A stretch of DNA of 64,000 nucleotides from Isoetes taiwanensis (GCA_021234155.1 JAJEKV010000237.1:248001-312000); one strand, 5' to 3'. Shown: positions 20,258 through 31,435, counted from the stretch's first letter. Program-made: numbers and translations. Notes: generated from the sequence alone by a model not told the origin.

Positions 20258-22860
20258 TGTGACGTTCCTCGGAAATATACGCCATAAATACGTATATTTC
20301 CAGGTCCGTCACTATATAAGTCTATCTCTATAGCCTTGTATACCATAGATTAGTGGCAATTGGGTGCATGACTAAGTTATTCATATAACTTAGCCAACCT
20401 TAGGTTAAGTCCATTTTCCACATGGCCTTAACCTATTGGGCACCCGCCACATGGGGGAAGTTAGGATTCCAGATGAGTTAGCATTTTGTGTCTCTAGTAG
20501 AGCCTTCATAGACACCTCAGTATAGATCTTGAGCTCTAATCAATGAACCCTAACTGTAAGTTAGATGTTTAGATGTTGATCATGTTATATAGATACATGA
20601 TGTTGGTTGATCATGTTTTCTCCTCTTGTATTGGGAAGGGGGGTAGAGACCTAGAAGCCATTACTTAGTAATGCTCTTAGTTAGACCCTTTAGTTCCTAT
20701 TATTATGCGGCCTGTGCATAGGAACCCACCGGGCTACGGGGGCTATGATACGACTCAGCACTACATAACAGGGCTAGAGGCGAGACGGAGGGAGGGTTCC
20801 TGCTGAGCGCGGCTACTGGGGACCCCATAGCGGGCTAGGCTTATGGCCGGTCACTTCAAGTGGACCGGGTATGGGTCCGACACCTGTTGGGGCAATGGTG
20901 TCGCCCTGCATCTCAAGAGCTACAGGTGACGGCCTGGCTCTTGTTTTGGGGGGTTAAGTCGGGGAAGAATCGTCTGTCCCCATGATTCTCTAGCCACCCA
21001 TGGAACCTCTAGACCCCGGGAAGGGGAGATGGAACCCTTCCTGCCTCGACGGACCAGGGAGATGCAACCTGGAGCAGTCTCGATGGGTGATACCACGAGA
21101 TTGCATAGCCATTGTCTCGAGCCAACCCCACCATTGTTATGACTCGGTCTGCTCTATCTTGTGGCCTAGCCGTCAGTCTACCTCCCCATGAGTCCGAGCC
21201 TTGGATAGGAACTCTTATGTTTTACGGCATATGTTTATCTCTATTGTATCTGTGGATGTATGGATGTGCTACCCTTCGCGGTATCTTGATGTATTGTTGT
21301 TGCTAGTTCTGACGTTGTTCATGCTTCCGCTGTTATAGGAGCCCATAGGGGAAGGGCGCGCAAGACACCTTCGTGTCCCCTTCCTGCACTAGGGATAGCC
21401 TGGAGTGGGGGATAGACGGAGGGCCCGTGCGGATTTCCTACGGAGTGTACGACCGGATGGGGGATTTCCTATGGAGTGTACGACCGGGCGCCGTATATTT
21501 TATAGAGAGCATCACAATGGTATCAGAGCCATGTTCTTGGTTGGCCAAGAACTAGCACTGACCATATCCCTAGCTAAGTAGTCTAACCGGCCTAATAGGG
21601 TGTGGAATGAAAATTCCACCATTGAACCTCGAAAATAGGGGAAACTTTTTTCTCCTAGGTAGTGGGGTCGTAAAGTTAGGGCAAGTTGTTAGATGTAGGA
21701 AAAAGTCAAAATAACATTCTAGTAAAATTGGAGTGGAAATTATGCATGAGCATCAAATTTCATCCAAAATAGGTCGAAGAATCATCCCAATCCGAGATCT
21801 GGGTGAAAAATGATGCAAATCCATAATTGACACTTCAAACCATCATTGACAGTTAAATTCGAATTTTAAAATATAATACAGTGTTAACCATACATTAATA
21901 AGTATGTATATTGGGGGAATTAATAGGGAGGGGCTAATTAATAGGGCTACTAATAGTAGGAGAATATTCCTTAGAGCATCTTTCCTTTTTAAATACCATT
22001 TTACCACCCACTTCTCCCTATCTCACCCTAAACCTCTCCTTCTTGATCTTCAGCTTAACTTAATCTGTTTTCTTAACTGTAAGACATGGCACGCATCAAA
22101 TGTATAGCAAGAAAGTTCAGTCCCAGGCGCATCCCTTCCATGGCAGAGGCAGAAGCAAGTGGTGGGAAGAAGATCCCAGACTATCTCAGACCCGGGAGGC
22201 AGCAGGAGGAGCGTGAAGAATCGTGTAGTTCGACAGACGACACCTTCCACGCCTCCCAGGAGCGGGAACAGAGCAGCTCCTCAGTGGAGACCCAAAGGAC
22301 GGATGAAACTGTCAATCTTAGCTGGCCGTCGGAGGAGGAGGAGCAGTAGCAGGGCGGCAACCAAGAGCAGCAGGAGCAACGTCAGCAGCAGCAGGAGGAG
22401 GAGCAGCCAAGGGAGGAAGTCGGCACCTCCAGAAAAAAGAAAGACAAGGAGAAAATAGCAGAGTGACTGGAGGAGCGGGCACAAAGGAGGAAGAGGGAGA
22501 GAGAGAAGGAGGCATAGAGGAGAGAAAAGAGGTCTAGGAGGGACCACAATCGACCAAAGGGCACCGCCCACATAAAAGAACCTCGTCGGGAGGCAACCGA
22601 CGAGGAGGAGCAGGACTCCAGGGAATCATCCAACCCCGATGTCTGCCCACCTTACCCTAAGTGGCCCAAGCCACCAAAGGTAATCAAGAAGCAGAAGGTG
22701 GGTGAGCGGGAATTCATGCTCAAGCAGGACCGTGAATTCCAACGACGCAAGAAGGCATACCAAGAGTACCTCCGTAGATTGTGCAAATGTTGTTCCTTAT
22801 GACCCAAACACAGGGCGTGCAATAAAGTGGAGAAAGGCCAGCGTGGCCATGGTTTGAAAT
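20258..22860 (+). mobile_element. Truncated Ty3/gypsy element (5' LTR, primer site, gag region)
   Basis: The left LTR spans 20258-21516 and begins TGTGACGTTCC, ending ATCACA. A primer-binding site TGGTATCAGAGC, complementary to initiator-Met tRNA, lies at 21518-21529. A gag region from about 22086 opens MARIKCIARK and is rich in Glu, Arg and Lys. Protease, reverse transcriptase, integrase and the right LTR are absent, so the right part of the element has been lost. Its LTR is shorter than the related minus-strand LTR at 40907-42519, from which it lacks a few hundred bases in the middle. It belongs to the same superfamily as the complete element at 23763-32996 but to a different family. It is an old, broken copy. 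Confidence 0.85.
21518..21529 (+). promoter_or_regulatory. Primer-binding site (initiator-Met tRNA)
   Basis: TGGTATCAGAGC, the standard plant retrotransposon primer site complementary to the 3' end of initiator-Met tRNA, one base after the LTR end. Confidence 0.9.
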
Positions 22861-22862
22861 AA

Positions 22863-23498
22863 TTGGTCAAACATGGTCAAACCAAAGACAATGACAAGGA
22901 AATACATAGAGCAAGTGACGATAGAGATTTTGGAATAGAAGCTTTTGAGGAAGCAGATATGTTTACAAATACTTACATATATGATGTATTCTATGACATA
23001 ATTGGGATTGATGCTTCATTTCAGGAAGAAGAGTTCATTGATGTTAAGAATTTTGTTCCACCATCAAGTCCAATTCCTATTGAGAGAAGTAGCAGGGAGG
23101 AGAATTCTAGTGGCCATGAAAAGAATTCAATCAAAGAAACAGCTATTGCATGTCCAAATTTTAATACTAGTCCAAGGTCAGTAGCTTGCAGCCAACTAGG
23201 AGTATCAGAGAAACCAAGTGCAAAGAGAAGATCTAGGATTCACATTGATGAGGAGATTGCAAGTGGCATTTCGAAGATGGCCACTTGTTTTGGAGAAAAT
23301 GAAGTGAGAAAGCTTGAATTTATGAGGGAGGAATCCATAAAGAAGACTGACTTGGTCAAAGAGCTTGAGATCATGAGGTCAGCCAATGCTCTCAAAATTG
23401 TAGAATCAATGGCAAGTATGACACAAAGTATGTGTCAGATGACAAAGAACACACTTTTGGAGATTGCAAAAATAGCTGCCTCGAAACAAGACCCATAA
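22863..23498 (+). CDS. Unrecognised 211-residue acidic/helical protein, maybe Harbinger accessory ORF remnant
   Basis: An intact open frame with an acidic first half (EAFEEADMF, FQEEEFIDVKNF), a basic patch at about residues 118-122 (AKRRSR) that could be a nuclear signal, and a helical C terminus (EVRKLEFMREESIKKTDLVK, then ELEIMRSANALKIVESMASM). I do not recognise a domain. The helical tail after a low-complexity linker resembles the C-terminal part of the Myb/SANT-like accessory proteins encoded by plant PIF/Harbinger elements, and a Harbinger transposase lies 5 kb upstream on the same strand with the truncated gypsy element between them. The expected N-terminal Myb domain is missing, as if lost at the junction with the gypsy element at about 22860. 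Functional status is unknown. Confidence 0.4.
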   Translation: MVKHGQTKDNDKEIHRASDDRDFGIEAFEEADMFTNTYIYDVFYDIIGIDASFQEEEFIDVKNFVPPSSPIPIERSSREENSSGHEKNSIKETAIACPNFNTSPRSVACSQLGVSEKPSAKRRSRIHIDEEIASGISKMATCFGENEVRKLEFMREESIKKTDLVKELEIMRSANALKIVESMASMTQSMCQMTKNTLLEIAKIAASKQDP

Positions 23499-23762
23499 AA
23501 TAAGGCACTAATTTCATTAAGGATGCTTGTCTTTATCACAGAATTCTTCTTAATATATCATTAGATTGTTGTGTCAGTACTTGTTCTTTCTAAAACTTTT
23601 AGGCAACCCCTTTCTTGAAATTTATAGCAATCGAGGAACATTATACCCCCTTACATTTGTAAGGGGAAGCGTACGATTAGCAAATATTAAGTACTCAGAC
23701 TTTGCATAAGCACACACCCTATGAAGGCTTAGTTTAATGCTGAACAGGATCGCGAAGGCGAT

Positions 23763-25328
23763 TGTGACGTTCCAGGATAATATACGGTATGAATACGTAT
23801 ATTATACTGACACGTCACTAGTACATGTCCACTTAGACGACATGTACGCATCGACCATAAAGGGGTAGTACCCTAGGGTACAACCTTGTGACCCATTATA
23901 TTGCACATGTTAAGGCCACATGTGAATATAATATCCTTTTGCCATGTAGCAATAGCTTATTGACCAAAAAGGGCCCAGCCCTAAATTCGTGGGGATAAAG
24001 GGGCATAAACCCTAAAAGGGAAACCCTTTCAGTTCCCAGCCCCATAAGTCAGATTGGAGCAGCATTGGACGTCTTCTCGCGTGAACAGTAGCAGAGGAAC
24101 CGGAATTCCTTAGTGGCAGCTCGATCCAAGCCAGCAATCTCGAGATTCAGCAGCATGGACGCCTTCAGAGGAGTGGGAGCCAGCCAAGAAGCGGGTTAGT
24201 GGTTGATCCGATAGTTAGATCCGAGTTTTCAGCCCTCATTCCATAGGATTAGTATTCATTCTTAGCTATAGGCGACCCCTATAGCCTAAGAATGATAGAC
24301 ACTAACAAAGGAACCTAACCATGTATGATTAGGTAGGTTAGAATAGATGTATTCTATTATTTCAGTTCTGTTGTGATGATACTGTGACATTCTATGCGCC
24401 ACTCTTGTGTATTGGGAAGGGGGGTAGAGACCCAGAGCCCAAGTAGTTGGATGATCCTAGTTTTAGCCCATTAATTCCCAATTAATGCGGCCTGTGCATA
24501 AGAGCCCGCCTGGCTGTGGGTGGCGGAGCTAGACCGGCTGATAAGGGGGGTCTTGTCTAACCATGGTTGATCCCTCTCAGTGCGTGGCGGCGGCCCGGGG
24601 AGCGTTAGAGCCAGGCCTAATACCAACGCACCGCGTGAGGGCGGGGGTATGGGCTCGACACCTCTTGGGCGATGCGTCGTCTCCTAGGGGTTCAAGTCGT
24701 ATACGAGCAGTGGCTCTCTGGCTCGCCTGTGATTGGCATGAACCTTCTGGAGGGGAGTGATCCCCTCCTGCCTCATCGGGGCTGGGGAGATGCAACCCAG
24801 TAGCAGTAGCCCCTCTGGCTATTCACCCAAGCTACTTGGTCGGGAGCTTCAATACTTTTTAGGTCTATCCGCAAAGTATGCGAGGGGCGGATGGAGTGGA
24901 CTACCCAACGGCCATGTTCCTATGCCGCCCGGATCCATTTGCCATGAATTGCTGCGCATTGCTATCTGGAGACCCCAAGCCGTCAGTCGATCCCCATCAG
25001 TCCGAACTTGGGTAGGATCTTCCCTATGTTATGTTGATGTACTGATGTGTGATGCAGCTACTGTGATATGGTGGACCACCCTTCGAGGTGGGTATGTTTA
25101 TTATCGATTGATGTCATGTGCTCATGTTTTGTTTACGCTTCCGTTGCTAGGTCGATCCCGAGGGAGACGGGATGAATGACACGTCCATTCTTCCCCGTCG
25201 GGTTCTTGGCCACCATCGAGAGCCCGATGTTAGGTGGGCGGCCTCACATCACGCGAGATCTTTGGTTTGAGGGATGATCTCCGGTTTGTATAACATCGGA
25301 GCATTATGATATGATGGGGCCGGCCACA
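23763..25328 (+). repeat. 5' LTR of the chromovirus
   Basis: 1566 bp, TGTGACG...CACA. The first 55 bases form nested inverted repeats: outer GTGACG/CGTCAC, inner ATAATATACG/CGTATATTAT. The TGACG/CGTCA half-sites match the core bound by plant TGA-type bZIP factors, which is a plausible but unproven enhancer. Confidence 0.93.
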
Positions 25329-25329
25329 A

Positions 25330-25340
25330 TGGTATCGAGC
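25330..25340 (+). promoter_or_regulatory. Primer-binding site, degenerate initiator-Met type
   Basis: TGGTATCGAGC directly after the LTR. It resembles the initiator-Met primer site TGGTATCAGAGC with one base missing. Confidence 0.75.
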
Positions 25341-25587
25341 TCGTTCTTGGCAGACCAGGATCGAGCACTGAACCAAACCCTATAGGAACTAACTCATCTA
25401 GACATTCAGTCTTGGAGGTAAAAGCCAAAGCACAAACCTCGAGTAGCGGGGAAAATTTTTTTCTCCGGTGTAGAGTTAGTAATTATCTAGGATTAGGATA
25501 ATTAGAGAACATAGGTAAGATAGAACAAACAAATGAAAAAAGTACTTAAGAGAGCCTACTAAATTTCAGGCACTTTCGGGCCGATAC

Positions 25588-26072
25588 CTCCAAGAGTGCG
25601 CCAGAGCATGTTAGGTCCAGACCTAATGGGTCTCAAGACTCTTAGAGTAATCACCCCATACGAACCCTAGAACGTGGCCTTAGGAACTCCAAATGATAAA
25701 ATAAAAGATGAAATCCCAATCAAAAAGCTCGAAATAGCTAGAACTATATGTTAAAACATCGAAGAACGTTAAGTACAAGTCACTTTTGGAACAATGTCTC
25801 CAAGAGTGCGCCAGAGTATAGTTAGGTCCCGACCTAACCCCCTCCTCGCGCACTCTTAGAGACGTCCCTAAAAGTGACCTCAAAAATTGATCATAACTTA
25901 CTCAAAGGGTAAAGGTAATAATAGAATCTTGCTTAAAATGCTTGAATAAGTGGGAAACGACATGTAAATTGTGTAAATTGGATGTGTTGGAGCAGAGAAG
26001 GCCAACGCCTCCAAGAGTGCGCCAGAGCATAGTTAGGTCCCGACCTAACCCCCTCCTCGCGCACTCTTAGAG
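25588..26072 (+). repeat. Three hairpin units in the retrotransposon leader
   Basis: Units at 25588-25647, 25798-25861 and 26009-26072, spaced 210 and 211 bases. Units 2 and 3 have an outer stem (CTCCAAGAGTGCGC against GCGCACTCTTAGAG, 13 of 14 paired) and an inner perfect stem GTTAGGTC/GACCTAAC with a 2-base loop. Unit 1 is partly decayed on its right arm. Position between primer site and gag is where packaging and dimerisation signals sit in retroelements. Confidence 0.85.
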
Positions 26073-26294
26073 GTGTTCGAAGGAACAGGACCAAACAAGA
26101 CCCTAATTTCATCCAAGATGGGGAGACTTTCGCCAGCAAACCAACCAGACGACTAATTCGACCAAACCCTAAAAATTAGACCCTATAAATTACAGGTCAT
26201 AGGCTCATTTTTTAGGGTTTCTAACGTGATTCCGCGAGCTCCTTCTGTTAGCCGATCTTTTGGCGCCCTGCTCCAAATCGAACGCTGTCATACA

Positions 26295-27190
26295 ATGGCT
26301 AGGACAAAACAGACCGCCCGCAAGCCAAAGAAGGATGATAAGCCTAGCGCCCAAGTACTCGCCGCCGAACAGAAGCTCAAAGATGCTGATGATAAACTGA
26401 AGGCTGACATGGAGAGGCGGCCTAAGTACTATAGAAACTTGGAAAAGAGGCGCAGGAAAGAGGAAAAAGCCAGGAAGAAAGAAGAAAAGGCAAGAAGAAG
26501 AGAAGAAAGGGCCAAGAGAAAGGAGGAGAAGGCGAGAAGGAAAGCGGATGAAGAAGTTGCAGAGGCAGAGGATGATCAATGGCGGGAGCTGAGGACTAAG
26601 AATAGGGAGGAACCCGACCCGAAAGGGAAAAGGGTAATGACTGAAGAACCCCGGCCTAAGAAGAGGAAGACCTCGACCGGCGTAGTCAACCGAGGGCGAA
26701 CAACCTCCATCCTCGTCAGAAGATACTGGTGATGTGGCAGACTTCTTGGAGTCCGTACTTTTCGGAACCGGAGAATCATCACAGAAGCAGGCTAACCCTC
26801 ATCCGGATACAGAAGAACCCCAGGAAGAAGACTCACTTCCAGCTCAGGACCAGGCTGAGACACAGGTTGACCTACCCCCGCCATTGCCCCCACCATTTTC
26901 AGAATGGCAAGAGGCAAAGAAACTAGGTGAGGAGAAAGCAACCACAAAGAAGGCAACCAAGACAGCCAGGGACTCTTACACTCTAGGGCCCGAGAGGAGG
27001 TACAAGAAGGAATTAGCCGACTATACGATATACAAGAAGATGTACGACGAATACGCAGCTTATTACGAAGCACACAGGGTCAAGTTTGCCGAAAGAAAAG
27101 CGGCAGGAATGTATAGAAAAACAGTTGTGCTTCCGGTGCTTCCAGCCGGGGCATAGAACACACAACTGCCCGTTCGTGATGAATGCAGCA
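26295..27190 (+). mobile_element. Gag region of the chromovirus, with histone H3-like amino terminus and zinc knuckle
   Basis: The first ATG after the leader hairpins is at 26295 and opens MARTKQTARK, identical to the first residues of histone H3. It is followed by a Lys/Arg/Glu-rich helical stretch (many KEEKARR-type repeats, probably a coiled coil) with basic patches such as PKKRK that fit nuclear import. A Pro-rich segment and a Tyr-rich helical part follow. The region ends in a CCHC zinc knuckle, [14 protein letters not shown], the RNA-binding motif of retrotransposon Gag. An upstream in-frame Met (26226) exists but lacks the conservation seen at 26295, where the related truncated element also starts. 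The Gag region of this copy is not fully open. Confidence 0.85.
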
Positions 27191-27339
27191 CTTGCGGAAA
27201 TGGGAGGTTGGGAGACCCCGACAGAAGAAGAGGAGGACGAAGGACGCGACTATATCCATGGTGAGTGTCACATCTTTGCCGCCATAGATACAGAAAGCGC
27301 AGAGAGCCAGTATCAAGTAATATCCACGATTGGTAAAAT

Positions 27340-30300
27340 AGCCGCCAAATCTTTTATAGTCCTCATAGACTGTGGCAGTTCCCACAACTTCGCATCACCA
27401 AGGATGGCCGAAATGCTAAAGTTGAAAACAGTGAAGTCTAAGCCCAGGCCAGTGGTGTTAGCTAGCGGAGCCATAAGGCACACGGCCGGCAAGAGGGTGA
27501 ATTTCAATATAGACTTACCTGGTATCAATATTGAAATGGGGGCAGAGATCATGAGCATAGGAAAGTATGACCTCATCATAGGTATGGAATACCTCCACCC
27601 AGCAAAAGCACAAATAGATTGTGGGGAGCGGAAGGTGAAGCTCACGGCGCCAAACGGGAAAATCATAGAAATCTCAGGTAAGCAAGTGACACCTATAATG
27701 CAATGCATGTCAAGTAAGAAATTACTTAGATGCATCAAAAGGGAGCAAGTTGCATATATCTTCAAATTAGAACTTGCCGAGGAAGAGGCACCACAAGATA
27801 AAGAAGATAAACCAGTAAGCAAACTACCCAAGCAGGTAGCCAAGCTAATAGAGGAGTTCCATGACTTGTTCCCCGATGAAATCAAGGAACTTCCGCCATA
27901 TAGGGGAGTGGAGTGCGAAATTGCACTCGAACCAGGCACTAAGCCCACGAGTAAGGCACCATACAGAATGACGGCTCACGAACTATCAGAGTTGAAGAAG
28001 CAATTGCAAGAGCTATTAGACCTAGGGTTCATAAGGCCTAGTGTCTCTCCGTTCGGAGCCCCCATCTTATTCGTCAAAAAGAAAGATGGAAGCTTGAGGA
28101 TGTGTATTGACTATCGTCAATTAAACAAACACACAATCAAGAACAAGTATGCCTTACCCAGAGCAGATGACCTGATGGATCAGTTACAAGGTGCCAAGGT
28201 CTTCTCCAAAATAGACTTAAGGTCTGGATATCATCAAAACAGAATCAAGGAGGAAGATATTCAGAAAACGGCCTTCCGAACAAGATACGGCCACTATGAA
28301 TTCACAGTGATGCCATTTGGCCTATCAAATGCCCCAGCAACGTTCATGAGACTCATGAACGATATCTTTCGGGAATTCTTTGACACATTTGTTATCGTGT
28401 TCTTCGATGACATTTTAGTGTATAGCAAGTCCCTAGAGGAGCATATCCAGCAGTTGAGAAGGGTACTTGAGAAGCTGAGAAGACACCAGCTTTATGCGAA
28501 GTTGTCGAAATGTCATTTCGCCACCGAAAGAGTGGAATACTTGGGGCATGTCATATCAGCAGACGGCATCTCCACCGATCCGGCAAAGATCCAGACAGTG
28601 ATTGAATGGCCAGCACCAAAGAATATACACGAGGTGAGAAGCTTTTTGGGCTTAGCAGGATATTATAGAAAGTTCGTCAAGAACTTTGCTAAGATAGCAG
28701 CACCTTTAACGGACCTCACCAAGGCGGAAAAGATAAAAGACTGGGTGGCACATTGGCAAAAGAAGGCTCAAGCAGGATTCGAGAAGTTGAATGAAGCCTT
28801 AACGACCGCCCCCGTCTTAACATTGCCAGATCCAGAGAAGGACAAACTGGTTGCAACTGATGCTAGCAAGATCGCGACAGGAGCAGTCTGAATGCAAGAG
28901 GAAAGAGTCATAGCATACGATTCACGGAAGATGAACGACGCAGAAACTCGCTACCCGACACATGATCAGGAGCTATTGGCAGTGGTAAGAGCTTTAAAGA
29001 TCTGGAGACACTATCTATTGGGAAGGAAGTTCCAATTAGATACCGACCACCAGAGTCTACAGTACATCTTCACGCAACCATTGTTGAATTTGAGGCAAAG
29101 AAGATGGATGGAGTTCCTGGAAGAGTACGACTTCGAGATTGTGTACAAGCCAGGGAAACTCAATCTGGTTGCAGATGCTCTGTCAAGGCACCCCTTAACA
29201 ACAAGAGTGCATTGCAACGCCATATCAACACTCACCAGTGAGTTTAGCAAGAAAATAGAAGAAACGTTGCCAACGGACAAGGACTTCCAGGAAGTATGGG
29301 CAAGCCTTTCTAAAGAGGCAAGAACGGACAAAGAGAGAGAAGCCTTCAAACATTTTAAGAAGGAAGGAAATCTCTTGTACCATAAAAATAAGTTGTGTGT
29401 GCCAGAATCATCCGGAGTCAGAAGGTTGATTCTCCACAACACCCACAACAGCCCAATAGCCGGCCACGCAGGTTTTACGAAAACCTACTTCAAAATAAGA
29501 AGTAGTTACTATTGGCCAGGCATGAAGAAGCAGATAGCAAGGTACATACGCGAGTGTCAGCTATGTCAGCAAACCAAGGCGGAACAACTACGAATTCCAG
29601 GAGCATTAGAGCCATTGCCAGTACCAAACTCCAAGTGGGAGATAATAAGCATGGACTTCATTATAGGGCTCCCTAGAACCATAAGGGGCAAAGACGCCTT
29701 AATGGTCGTAGTCGACAAGTTGTCGAAAATGGCGCACTTTGTGCCTTGTAGGAGCACAGACACGACTTTAGACACGGCTGTGTTATTCACAAGGGAGATT
29801 TTTAGACTCCATGGGATGCCAAGAGAAATAATCTCTGATAGGGATTCGAAGTTCATGAGTGCTTTCTGGCAGGATCTCTTCAAAAACATCGGAACGAAAT
29901 TATCAATGAGCTCGGCTTATCACCCTCAAACAGATGGCCAACCGGAGCGCACCAATCGGATACTTGAAGATATGTTGCGGAATTATGTCTGGAACAAGCA
30001 ATCAAAGTGGGATGACTTTATCTACTTGGTTGAGTTTGCATACAATAGCACCAAGCAAGAGTCATCCCAAATGTCGCCGTTTATGATCAACTACGGCTAT
30101 CAGTGCTTGACACCAGACACTTGGCACAACCCTGTGTCCAAGGTAGAAGTATCCCAGCAGATGTTAGCCGAGATGCAACAATTGGTTGAGGAGGTACGGG
30201 GATACCTCTTAGCAGCAAGAAGCGGCAAAGAGCATAGCTGATCTAAGACCAACAAGAAGGGAGTTCCAAGTAGGGGACAATGTTTGGCTGAAGATAAAAG

Positions 30301-30690
30301 TCAAACAAGCAAAGCTCCGCATCGGCAATTGCAAGAAGCTTGCTCCAAGGTGGGATGGTCCATTCAAAATTGTCGAAAGAGTGGGCAACCAAGCCTACAA
30401 ATTGGACTTACCAGCACACCTCAAGATCCATAGAGTCTTTCACGAAGTCTCCTAAAGAAACACACTCCTAATCCGGAGGAAGTATTGGAGACACCGAGTT
30501 TCTTCGGAATTAACTGGACGATCAGCTTGAGATTGTCCCGAGTTTCTTCTCGACCGATCCTATAAGAAGACGAGAAGATCTCAATTTCTCCATTACCTTG
30601 TGAAATGGACGACTTACCGGTGGAGGGACGCCACGTGGGTACTACAATCAGATCTTGAGAAGCGGTACCCACAATTCATGGAGCAATGCA
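27340..30690 (+). mobile_element. Pol region: protease, reverse transcriptase, RNase H, integrase, chromodomain-like tail
   Basis: Protease around 27345-27420 with the active-site-like [10 protein letters not shown] (Cys where Ser or Thr is usual). Reverse transcriptase about 27950-28460 with [42 protein letters not shown] and the catalytic FFDDILVYS. RNase H about 28830-29200, with [12 protein letters not shown] and the LVADALSRHP end. Integrase about 29400-30410 with the zinc-binding HHCC module (HNTHNSPIAGHAGF, CQLCQQTK), the DDE core (MDFIIGLP, ISDRDSKF, AYHPQTDGQPERTN) and the GPFKIVERVGNQAYKLDLP module. A chromodomain-like segment near 30575-30680 reads HYLVKWTTYRWRDATWV. Order and motifs place it among plant chromoviruses. 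As a whole this copy is broken. Confidence 0.93.
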
Positions 30691-31420
30691 AGGGTCAGCT
30701 CGTCGGAAGTGGTCTAACTCGAACCGATGGGCGAGTGAGGTAATATAGGAGTCTACTTCCGATGCCACGGAAGTAGTCAGCTTGAGAGAAAAGAGGTCAT
30801 TCAGGAATGCATTTGATAGGAAAAGCACCTCTAGCCCCATATATGTTTTGATAGGAGGAATCTGTCCTTCACGCCCCTTATACGGGAAGGACCCCATCCT
30901 CCACGCTGGGCAACTAAAGGTGTAGGCATGAACGGCATATAGGCATGATAGGGTACTGTCTCCGCGACCACGATAAAAGAATCAGCCTCTTCCTACGCCG
31001 AGAGATTAGCCATGCATTCATGTAGATAGGTGGGGTGGTCACCATATAACCAAAACTTTTATTAATAATTAAATGATACTAATGTAGTGTTGAACCTGCA
31101 GGCCAATAGAACCACAAACAGGCGAGAGGTTGCACTACAAGACCTTGTAGCATATGTAGTGAATAAATGCTACAAGGGGGCGAGAACCTTAAGAACACTT
31201 TTTGTTATGTTCAATCTTGATATTTTAATCTTGATATTTTAACTAATGTTGAATTAAGGCATAAATTAAATGCCTTACCATGTGGTGATTATAAACATTG
31301 CAATTAGAATTTTAAGTATTATCTTATAATAATTCTGTTAATTACATGAACCATCCAAGATTCCTTGTGCAGGTATTTTTCCAAGGTCGGGAGACTCGTG
31401 ATGCTGCGGACAGCATCAAT

Positions 31421-31435
31421 CCAAGGTGGGGAGAA
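31421..31435 (+). promoter_or_regulatory. Polypurine tract
   Basis: AAGGTGGGGAGAA directly before the right LTR; the plus-strand primer of LTR retrotransposons. The minus-strand LTR at 40907-42519 shows the equivalent AGGGAGAA. Confidence 0.85.

Noticed and set aside
22281-22633. Leucine/proline-rich minus-strand ORFs
   Set aside because: Antisense of the Glu/Arg/Lys-rich gag region; low-complexity shadow.
26295-26324. A captured histone H3 gene
   Set aside because: Identity ends at residue 9 and the rest is Gag-like. No other H3 sequence is present, so it is a motif and not a gene fusion.
27313-27948. 211-residue minus-strand ORF
   Set aside because: Antisense shadow of the protease and RT region of the chromovirus.
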